From Planctomycetes bacterium RBG_16_43_13 (lineage in GTDB: Bacteria; Planctomycetota; MHYJ01): a DNA stretch of 8,186 bases. The notes under the pieces are model-generated. The model was not told where the DNA came from, did not search any database, and was given only the letters and a program-made list of their open reading frames with translations. Position 1 is the stretch's first letter, and each line of letters opens with the position of its first letter. Where the stretch lies: positions 1 to 8,186 of the forward strand of contig MHYJ01000051.1 in the NCBI GenBank assembly GCA_001828445.1, given 5' to 3'. The position numbers and the translations under genes were made by a program. Of this stretch, positions 1 through 5,932 are shown one piece after another.

Positions 1-141
1 ACTGCTAAACTTATAATCGGCAAAAGTTACTCCAATATCTCCTGGTATGTGCGGATACACAGAAATGGTAGAGAGATATTGTCATCAAACTCTTCGACTG
101 TTCTTAGTAAGCCAAAGATATTAGCTAAATGTCTCAGCTAA
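1..141 (+). CDS. Possible C-terminal tail of a plus-strand gene, cut by the left edge
   Basis: An open frame runs in from the window edge and stops at TAA 139-141, giving 46 codons with no start inside the window. The peptide is basic and serine-rich, with no motif I recognise. It would converge on the lipid kinase gene and overlap its last 8 bases tail to tail. Another short frame on the minus strand (about 36 codons, no ATG) is also open here, so an open frame this short is weak evidence. The stretch may equally be intergenic. Confidence 0.2.
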   Translation, partial: TAKLIIGKSYSNISWYVRIHRNGREILSSNSSTVLSKPKILAKCLS

Positions 142-1045
142 CCGTTATTTTTACTGCCTTCTCTAATACGTTAAATTTAGCAGGCAGGAATCCCGCCGCC
201 TCGCCGTCTAATTGCAGTGGAACTTTGTCGTTAGAGTAAAGGGCGACGTTCCGTCCCCTCACTACGTAAGAATTAGGTATCTTCACCAACCCCCCACTCC
301 AGTATGTGAAAAAGCCATTGGCGAGTAGCCGCGCCGTATCCAAATTATGGCTACCCCTAAATATAAATACATCAAATAGCCCATCGTCTATCTTCGCACT
401 CGGTGTGAAAAGGAGCGGACCGCCGAAGGTGTTCACATTTGCCACCTCCACTAAAGATGAGCTTCGCTCTATAGTCCTACCGTCTATCTCTACTGTTATA
501 GTAGGTGGCTTATACCTTTCTAACATTTGCGTGCCGAGCAAGAAATAGTCCGTTTGCCGTAGGGTGCCTTTACGTCTCTCTGCGAGTGTATGCACTACCT
601 CTGCGTCAAACCCCGCCCCAGCCATTGATAGGAACTTCTGGCAGCTTGACGTGTTTATTCCGACATCTATATATTTCGTATTGCCGTTTGTAATCTGGTG
701 TGCTAAATGGTCTATCCTCCTCCCGAGTTTCAGCCCCTTTGCGAGGACGTTAGATGTGCCGGTTGGTATGATGGATATAGGTGGTGGGTTATTCGGCAGG
801 CCGTTTATCACCTCGTTTATTGTGCCGTCCCCGCCGATACAAACTATGTTTGTGCAGTTAGATACGGAACTCGCTATTAGACGTGCCTCTCTTCTCTGCC
901 TTGTTTCAAAGAGTTCTACTTCATACCCGTATCTTTGCAGATGTTCTTTAGCACGTTTAGCAATTATAGAAGCCCTTCCTCTCCCTGAGATAGGATTGGC
1001 TATAATCTTTATCCTCCGCTTGGCAGTAGTGCTGGTCTGCGACAT
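134..1045 (-). CDS. YegS/BmrU-type lipid kinase (diacylglycerol kinase family)
   Basis: This 303-residue protein matches the usual length of bacterial DAGK-catalytic-domain lipid kinases, which phosphorylate diacylglycerol or a related lipid at the inner face of the membrane using ATP. The nucleotide-binding signature GGDGT lies at residues 71-75 and continues as INEVINGL. A second family motif, PTGTSN, is at 94-99, followed by GAGFDAEV at 143-150, the DDG loop at 220-222 and a late DGE at 280-282. The N-terminal KIIANPISGRG (13-23) is the typical opening strand and glycine loop. No signal peptide or membrane segment is visible, as expected for a peripheral enzyme. It is transcribed away from the GNAT gene. 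There is no Shine-Dalgarno upstream of the ATG, but a -10-like box ends 6 bases before it, suggesting a leaderless message. The exact lipid substrate cannot be read from sequence, so no symbol is given. Confidence 0.93.
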   Translation of the reverse strand: MSQTSTTAKRRIKIIANPISGRGRASIIAKRAKEHLQRYGYEVELFETRQRREARLIASSVSNCTNIVCIGGDGTINEVINGLPNNPPPISIIPTGTSNVLAKGLKLGRRIDHLAHQITNGNTKYIDVGINTSSCQKFLSMAGAGFDAEVVHTLAERRKGTLRQTDYFLLGTQMLERYKPPTITVEIDGRTIERSSSLVEVANVNTFGGPLLFTPSAKIDDGLFDVFIFRGSHNLDTARLLANGFFTYWSGGLVKIPNSYVVRGRNVALYSNDKVPLQLDGEAAGFLPAKFNVLEKAVKITVS

Positions 1046-1051
1046 ACCACA

Positions 1052-1080
1052 ATTTTACAAAAATAGGATTGATACAACAA
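1052..1080 (-). promoter_or_regulatory. Putative promoter of the lipid kinase gene (leaderless type)
   Basis: Read on the minus strand, a -35-like TTGTTG (1075-1080) is followed by 17 bases and a -10-like TAAAAT (1052-1057). Only 6 bases separate the -10 box from the ATG at 1045, so transcription would start at or almost at the start codon. The -35 box is a partial match to TTGACA. The call rests on spacing, on the absence of a ribosome site and on the mirrored arrangement on the other strand. Confidence 0.5.
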
Positions 1081-1096
1081 ATGTATATTGTATAAT
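1069..1096 (+). promoter_or_regulatory. Putative sigma-70-type promoter of the GNAT gene (leaderless type)
   Basis: A -35-like TTGATA (1069-1074), a 16-base spacer and a perfect TATAAT (1091-1096) lie immediately before the gene. The ATG at 1104 is 7 bases after the -10 box, which is where the transcription start would be expected, so the mRNA would be leaderless. No Shine-Dalgarno fits between them. This promoter could drive the GNAT gene and perhaps the whole plus-strand series behind it. Confidence 0.6.
1072..1093. promoter_or_regulatory. Candidate operator dyad overlapping both divergent promoters
   Basis: ATACAA (1072-1077) and TTGTAT (1088-1093) form a perfect 6-bp inverted repeat around a 10-base spacer. 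The dyad overlaps the -35 and -10 boxes of the plus-strand promoter and the -35 box of the minus-strand promoter, a position where a bound dimer could block both. It is short and A+T-rich, so chance is a real alternative. No candidate regulator is encoded next to it. Confidence 0.25.
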
Positions 1097-1103
1097 TTCG
1101 CTT

Positions 1104-1919
1104 ATGATAATTCGCCTCATAAAAACCCACAACGAATACTTGGTAGTCGAGAAACTGCAGAAAGCAACGTGGCAGTTTCAGGATAGGGAGATTATACCAA
1201 TAAACGAGTTAGTTACGGCACAGAATAACGGTGGTGTAGTGCTGGGGGCTTTTGATAGGGAGTGTCTAATCGGCTTCTGCTTCGGACTGGCGGGATTCTC
1301 CCCGCCGCTTGTATATCACTGCTCGCGTATGTTGGCAGTCCTGCCAAAATACCAGCATAAAAACATCGGCTACAAACTAAAACTCGCACAGCGCAAGTTC
1401 GCATTAAAGCAGGGGCTTAGAATCATAAAGTGGACGTTCGACCCGCTCCAGAGCAGGAATGCATATTTCAATATAGTCAAGCTTGGTGTGATAGTGCGTC
1501 AGTATGTGGTAAACCTATACGGCTATAGCTCCAGCAGGTTCAATCAAGGATTTGAGACGGACCGTCTTATCCCAGAGTGGTTTATAGACAGCAAGAGGGT
1601 GAAAAAGATATTGAGCGGTGATATGAAAATTGGCAATCTGTGTGATTATAATGCGGTGTTGGAAACGACGGCAAGAAAGGACGGCTTCAGAGTTCCTCAG
1701 GAGGCACGGCTGAACTTGAAAGATAAAAAATTGGCTGTGGAGATACCGTTCGACATAGACAAACTGAAGGCGAAGGACGTGAAATTGGCACAGAAGTGGC
1801 GGCAATATACGCGGATAATCTTTCAGCACTATTTTAACGCTGGCTATATGGTTGTATCTTTCATAGTAAAAGATAGTCGTAGTTTCTATCTGTTAGAGAG
1901 GGTGAAGCCATTAAATTAA
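1104..1919 (+). CDS. GNAT-family N-acyltransferase, COG3375 type, probable amino acid N-succinyltransferase
   Basis: The protein has 271 residues. The frame is open further upstream, but that part lies wholly antisense to the lipid kinase gene; the ATG at 1104 follows a promoter and gives a natural N-terminus. The acyl-CoA-binding region is at about 76-104: MLAVLPKYQHKNIGY followed by KLKLAQRKFALKQG, with Q84 and I88-G89 in the place of the usual R/Q-x-x-G-x-G/A loop. The stretch WTFDPLQSRNAYFNIVKLG (110-128) and the following VRQYVVNLYG and ETDRLIPEWF segments are characteristic of COG3375. Members of this family are known to be encoded beside N-succinylamino acid racemases and to succinylate D-amino acids as the first step of D-to-L conversion. 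A racemase of that family lies 2.9 kb downstream on the same strand, which supports this role. The substrate is inferred from family and context, not shown by sequence. Confidence 0.85.
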   Translation: MIIRLIKTHNEYLVVEKLQKATWQFQDREIIPINELVTAQNNGGVVLGAFDRECLIGFCFGLAGFSPPLVYHCSRMLAVLPKYQHKNIGYKLKLAQRKFALKQGLRIIKWTFDPLQSRNAYFNIVKLGVIVRQYVVNLYGYSSSRFNQGFETDRLIPEWFIDSKRVKKILSGDMKIGNLCDYNAVLETTARKDGFRVPQEARLNLKDKKLAVEIPFDIDKLKAKDVKLAQKWRQYTRIIFQHYFNAGYMVVSFIVKDSRSFYLLERVKPLN

Positions 1920-1957
1920 AATCTACACGCCATTTTTCTGCAAGGTTTTAGTAGAAA

Positions 1958-2527
1958 ATGTATCTAAATAGTGAGAAAGGAATTAAGGTGGATGATGCAA
2001 CAGCAATCAAAGCCATTTTGGCGGGTGACAAAGCGGCGTTTAGAAATATCGTCCGGATGTATGAAAAACGGCTTTACGGTATCATTTACAGAATAGTTCA
2101 TAGTCAGCAAGATGCAGAGGATATTATGCAGGGAACATTCTTAGCAGCATATAATAAACTTAACACATTTAAGGGCGATTCAAGTTTATTTACATGGTTA
2201 GTAGCGATTGCCTATAACAATATTCGCCAATATATGAGAAAACAGCGTTGGCAACGATGCCTTTCGTTAGAAGTAGATATATTAGATATAGAGAACAAGT
2301 CAGTGAAACCTGACAAGTTAGAAAAAGAGGAGTTGGGTATCATCTTACAGAATGCTTTGATAAAGCTACCGCTGAAACTTCGTACTGTCCTGATGCTATA
2401 TGAGGTAGAAGAGCTTGAGCATAAGACAATAGCAGAGATAATGGGGTGCTCTGTAGGTACGGTTTGGTCGTATCTCTCCCGCGCCAAGGCACAATTACGA
2501 AAACTGCTAATGAGAATATATGAATAA
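1958..2527 (+). CDS. ECF (group 4) RNA polymerase sigma factor
   Basis: This small sigma factor directs RNA polymerase to a specific set of promoters. Region 2 spans about residues 28-98, with the core-binding and -10 recognition helices around DAEDIMQGTFLAAY (52-65) and FTWLVAIAYNNIRQYMRKQ (78-96). A short linker follows, and region 4 spans about 128-185 with the -35-binding helix-turn-helix in IAEIMGCSVGTVWSYLSRAK (158-177). There is no C-terminal extension. The ATG at 1958 gives 189 residues. A GTG at 1988 gives 179 residues, is preceded by AAAGGA at good spacing, and would begin with VDDATAIKAIL, the usual position for ECF starts; I consider that start at least as likely. The gene overlaps the next one by 8 bases, so they are translationally coupled. 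I see no classic GGAAC-type autoregulatory promoter in the 38 bases upstream of the ATG. Confidence 0.95.
   Translation: MYLNSEKGIKVDDATAIKAILAGDKAAFRNIVRMYEKRLYGIIYRIVHSQQDAEDIMQGTFLAAYNKLNTFKGDSSLFTWLVAIAYNNIRQYMRKQRWQRCLSLEVDILDIENKSVKPDKLEKEELGIILQNALIKLPLKLRTVLMLYEVEELEHKTIAEIMGCSVGTVWSYLSRAKAQLRKLLMRIYE
1976..1981 (+). promoter_or_regulatory. Ribosome-binding site favouring the GTG start at 1988
   Basis: AAAGGA lies 6 bases before the GTG at 1988. The ATG at 1958 has only an AAGG 12 bases upstream, which is too far to be convincing. If the GTG is used, the sigma factor loses its first 10 residues, none of which belongs to the conserved region. Confidence 0.5.
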
Positions 2528-2915
2528 AGTAATCGCCCCCTTTGATATACCGCTTTCTATATTAAGGGATATACCAGAACCTGACTGGCAACACTTTGAA
2601 ATAAAGATGATGAGCGCTATCGCCTCAGATAACAATATTGTTAGTAAAAACATTTACCCATCCTTTATGGCTCTATGCAGTGTATTACTCTGCCTTATAT
2701 TCTGGATAGCTTTAGCTGTTGGTGTCAGTGAACACATACCCACGACATATAAAATAGAACCTATTCAGCAATATCTGAGTATACAAGAGCAGAGGATTAT
2801 AAAGGAATTCCCAGGACTTCAACCGTTATTGACTAAATCAGTAAGTAGGTATGATGGCGTAAATTTAGAAGAATATCTTAAGAACCGCTATCCTCAATTG
2901 AAAGGACTATTTTGA
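2520..2915 (+). CDS. Small single-pass membrane protein, putative anti-sigma factor
   Basis: I recognise no known family in this 131-residue protein. It has an N-terminal segment of about 46 residues with no signal peptide, one strongly hydrophobic segment at about 47-70, and a C-terminal tail of about 60 residues with several charged residues. The gene starts inside the last codons of the sigma factor gene and ends 1 base before the ATG of the next gene, so the three are clearly one operon. ECF sigma factors are commonly held inactive by a one-TM protein encoded directly downstream, whose cytoplasmic N-terminus binds sigma and whose outer part senses a signal; size, topology and position fit that role. 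The HxxxCxxC zinc anti-sigma motif is absent, and the N-terminal part is short for a typical anti-sigma domain. The function is inferred from context only. Confidence 0.7.
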   Translation: MNKVIAPFDIPLSILRDIPEPDWQHFEIKMMSAIASDNNIVSKNIYPSFMALCSVLLCLIFWIALAVGVSEHIPTTYKIEPIQQYLSIQEQRIIKEFPGLQPLLTKSVSRYDGVNLEEYLKNRYPQLKGLF

Positions 2916-2916
2916 T

Positions 2917-4803
2917 ATGAAGGTATTAAAATGGCTCTGGATGCCTCTGATTATTGCTCTATTAGTAATTATTGTTATTTCAAATCTCAGAACCGAATTG
3001 TCTATACCTGGATTTTTTGAATTGAATTCCTTCTATAAGGTGGAGAACAATTATTTAGGATTACCAGTTATAGAAAATCAACTAAAGTTCGAAGAAATCA
3101 GGCAAAAAATTGCACCATTTAATGACCCACAACTTTACTTGGGATTAGCAGAGGAAACTCGTTGTGGAGGGCTAATTGGAGAAGCAATTAAGGAATATAA
3201 AAGGGCAATAGAATTAGACCCTAAAAGCTATATTCCATACGTAGGCATAGTTCTAATCTATTTCTACGAGTGGCAAAACCAAAACGATATCTCAGAAAAA
3301 AAGCAAATATCTTTACAATTACTAATAGCCATAGAAAGGGGGATAAAGGCAGATCAGCAAAATGCCTTCTATAATTATATCCGAGGATATCTATATATTT
3401 CAGAAGGAACAGAAACAGATGATAGTGAAATAGGTATTTCTATCAAGGATAAATATCTGGTAGAAAAAGGGCTGAATGAGATAACCATTGGTAACAAAAA
3501 GGACCACTATGATGAATATGGCTATGAGCGATATAGAGCTATTATCACTATGTGGGAGAGAATGGATGTGAAGATAGAAGCCGTTTATAAGATTGTAAAG
3601 GTGGCCTTCACATTCCTGGTTACTCTGTCGGACCAGATATACGCTGCTAAAGCATTAAATGTTATAAGCAAACAATATGAAGGTGAAGGTAATTATGAAA
3701 ATGCTAAATTGTCTCTCGAAGCCGTCTCGCAGATGGGAAAGAAGTTAGCGCAGAAGTCACGATATATTGTTTCCTTGTTAGTTGCTAATATTGTTCAAGG
3801 TATAGGCGAGGATGCATTAAAGGAATATTACACTCGAAGAGAAATGTGGAAGGAGGTGTCTTATTGCGAAAACCGTAAAGCCCAACGAAAAGAATTAATA
3901 GAACAATATAGAAGTGTAAGGAATAGCGAGTTGGAATTGGCTAAATTAGGAACATTAGATTATATTCTTATGCCGGGCAGTAGTTACATATCTTATGACC
4001 CTGCAATAGGGCGTCAGATAGATTACGGACTAATAGAGGAAATACTTCTTGGGTGTGTATTTATACTGATAGTTGCTTTACTTGTTATTATCCTGATTAA
4101 CTGGCTTTGGACAAGCTCGTGTATTAGAAAACATCAGCTACCCTCTATTAAGTTATCTTGGCAGATTAAAGATATTGCCATAATTTACAGTGTATTCGTT
4201 ACCCCACTATTGTTCTATATCTTATATGACCGCGGACATTATATTAGAAATTATGGATTAGGATATCTGCGTGGCTTAGTTTTGGTTCAGGTAGTTACTG
4301 TTATTCTTCTTTCCGTCGTCCTGCTACTGCTATTAACCGGCAAAAGGTTGAGCCAGAAAATAACGGGAGACGCTATTACTTCTACTTCGCCCACTGCAAT
4401 AAAGCTAAAGCGGTATAGTATGTTGACATATTTAGGATTAGCATTACTATTATCTTATTTCTGGATTGGCACAAATTGGAGGAATGAGTTATGGGGAGCA
4501 CTTATGGTTATTCCAGGAATTATTGCCTTAATCCTCACCATTATTGGTTGGTATCTCACCCTTGGGCAGGCAAAGTCGAAAGGTGAGATGCATTTGGTTT
4601 ATCAACGTCGCATACTATATATCAAATCCTTGATACCCATATTAGGAGGTGGTTTAATCATCCTAATGCTCCTCCATTTAACTATTGCCCAGCCATATTT
4701 TAGACGCGCTATTAAGGTATACGAAACTACGGTAATAGATAGAATGGCTGAGGATGAGATTGGAATGACAAATTGGAAGACATTAAGAGATTTAAAGGAT
4801 TGA
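2917..4803 (+). CDS. Large TPR-containing multi-pass membrane protein of the sigma-factor operon
   Basis: I do not recognise a named family for this 628-residue protein. A membrane anchor at about residues 8-23 is followed by a soluble region of about 345 residues. This contains at least one good tetratricopeptide unit (about 72-103, ending AIKEYKRAIELDPKSY) and a weaker one at about 241-275 (YEGEGNYENAKLSLEAV), so it is probably an alpha-solenoid. From about 373 to 590 there are roughly six hydrophobic segments: 373-397, 419-437, 453-474, 503-517, 523-549 and 568-590. A short charged tail follows. The start has AAAGGA 10 bases upstream and follows the previous stop by 1 base. Its position suggests that it senses envelope state or scaffolds the sigma/anti-sigma pair, with the TPR region probably outside the cytoplasm if the first segment is a single inward-out anchor. 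The codons are A+T-rich, with many ATA, TTA and AGA, unlike the flanking genes. Confidence 0.85.
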   Translation: MKVLKWLWMPLIIALLVIIVISNLRTELSIPGFFELNSFYKVENNYLGLPVIENQLKFEEIRQKIAPFNDPQLYLGLAEETRCGGLIGEAIKEYKRAIELDPKSYIPYVGIVLIYFYEWQNQNDISEKKQISLQLLIAIERGIKADQQNAFYNYIRGYLYISEGTETDDSEIGISIKDKYLVEKGLNEITIGNKKDHYDEYGYERYRAIITMWERMDVKIEAVYKIVKVAFTFLVTLSDQIYAAKALNVISKQYEGEGNYENAKLSLEAVSQMGKKLAQKSRYIVSLLVANIVQGIGEDALKEYYTRREMWKEVSYCENRKAQRKELIEQYRSVRNSELELAKLGTLDYILMPGSSYISYDPAIGRQIDYGLIEEILLGCVFILIVALLVIILINWLWTSSCIRKHQLPSIKLSWQIKDIAIIYSVFVTPLLFYILYDRGHYIRNYGLGYLRGLVLVQVVTVILLSVVLLLLLTGKRLSQKITGDAITSTSPTAIKLKRYSMLTYLGLALLLSYFWIGTNWRNELWGALMVIPGIIALILTIIGWYLTLGQAKSKGEMHLVYQRRILYIKSLIPILGGGLIILMLLHLTIAQPYFRRAIKVYETTVIDRMAEDEIGMTNWKTLRDLKD

Positions 4804-4825
4804 GAAAATACTGCTTTGATCTGCT

Positions 4826-5932
4826 ATGAAAATGTCGCATATCGACCTCAGCCACCTCCGTCTACCGCTCGTTAGCCCGTTTGAGACGTCATTCGGAAGG
4901 GTTTTCTACAACGACACACTCATAATAAAAATCGTAGCCGACGGTATCACGGGCTGGGGAGAATGCCCCGCCTCTGCCGCACCGTATTATAGTTATGAAA
5001 CCGTCCACACCTGCTCATACATAATAGAGAAATTCCTTGCCCCGCTTATAAATGGGAAGGCAATTTCTACGCCGAGCGACCTGCCTCAACTCTTCTCCAA
5101 AGTTCGCGGACACAACATAGCAAAGGCGGGCATCGAGATGGCTTACTGGGACGCACTCGCAAAGAAGAAGAAAATCCCGCTCTATAAATTGCTCGGCGGC
5201 AAGCGGAACGAAATCCCAACTGGGATTTCACTCGGCATAGAGCCGTCCATACCTGTTCTGCTAAACAACATATCATCCGCCATTGATAAGGGCTACCAGC
5301 GGATAAAGATTAAGATTAAAAAGGGATGGGATATTGTGGTGGTTAAAGAAGTTCGCAAGCATTTTCCATCTGTAATGCTCTCAGTGGATGCGAATGGTGC
5401 CTATACACTTGCGGATAAAGAACATCTTCGTCGGCTCGACCCGTATAACTTATTGATGTTGGAACAGCCGCTTAGTTACGACGACTATGTTGACCATAGG
5501 ATATTACAGGAGGCACTCCGAACCCCCATCTGTCTCGACGAGAGCATCCGCAGTCCTGACGACGGGCGGCGCGCCATAGAACTCGGCAGTTGTAAAGTCA
5601 TAAACATAAAACAAGCGCGTTTAGGTGGGACGACGAACGCCATCAAACTACACGATATAGCAAAGAAACATAATATCCCTGTCTGGTGTGGTGGGCTTCT
5701 TGAGAGCGGCATCGGGCGGGCACACAATATTGCACTCGCCACGCTCCCGAATTTCTTGCTACCGGGCGACATCTCCGCCAGCGAGCGGTATTATAGAGAG
5801 GATGTGATTGACCCGCCAGTTACGGTTACGAAGAATGGAACAATAAAGTTGCAGGACGCAGTAGGGATTGGATATAATGTGAAAGAAGGCATTATAAAAA
5901 AATATTGCGTATGGAGGCGACGTGTTCTGTAG
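4826..5932 (+). CDS. N-succinylamino acid racemase / o-succinylbenzoate synthase family protein (enolase superfamily)
   Basis: The protein has 368 residues, the family's normal length. The enolase-superfamily active site is complete: the KxK pair K161/K163 inside RIKIKIKKGWD, metal ligands D188 (SVDANGAY), E213 (MLEQPL) and D238 (CLDES), and the opposite catalytic lysine K262 (NIKQAR). The capping domain occupies about 1-125, with the substrate loop around 18-27 (PFETSFGRVF). The C-terminal run VWCGGLLESGIGRAHN (286-301) and LPGDISAS (312-319) are typical of the NSAR/OSBS subfamily. R265, three residues after K262, matches the arginine (R266 in the Amycolatopsis enzyme) reported to favour racemase activity. 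With the COG3375 GNAT upstream and no menaquinone genes visible, I favour racemisation of N-succinyl amino acids over menC function, although many members do both. Two ATGs (4826, 4832) are possible starts, and neither has a clear ribosome site. Confidence 0.9.
   Translation: MKMSHIDLSHLRLPLVSPFETSFGRVFYNDTLIIKIVADGITGWGECPASAAPYYSYETVHTCSYIIEKFLAPLINGKAISTPSDLPQLFSKVRGHNIAKAGIEMAYWDALAKKKKIPLYKLLGGKRNEIPTGISLGIEPSIPVLLNNISSAIDKGYQRIKIKIKKGWDIVVVKEVRKHFPSVMLSVDANGAYTLADKEHLRRLDPYNLLMLEQPLSYDDYVDHRILQEALRTPICLDESIRSPDDGRRAIELGSCKVINIKQARLGGTTNAIKLHDIAKKHNIPVWCGGLLESGIGRAHNIALATLPNFLLPGDISASERYYREDVIDPPVTVTKNGTIKLQDAVGIGYNVKEGIIKKYCVWRRRVL
5913..5917 (+). promoter_or_regulatory. GGAGG ribosome-binding site inside the racemase gene
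   Basis: GGAGG lies 4 bases before the GTG at 5922, within the last codons of the racemase gene. It supports the GTG start. The ATG at 5911 begins a different frame from the zinc-ribbon protein and is not its start. Confidence 0.65.

Noticed and set aside
564..1103. Open frame extending the GNAT gene upstream by 180 codons
   Set aside because: It lies almost entirely antisense to the well-supported lipid kinase gene, adds no recognisable domain, and the promoter at 1069-1096 places the start at 1104.
1951..4810. GAAAAT at 1954-1959 and again at 4803-4808 as a target-site duplication of the cassette
   Set aside because: Six A-rich bases recurring at both ends are expected by chance. There are no terminal inverted repeats, transposase or integrase.
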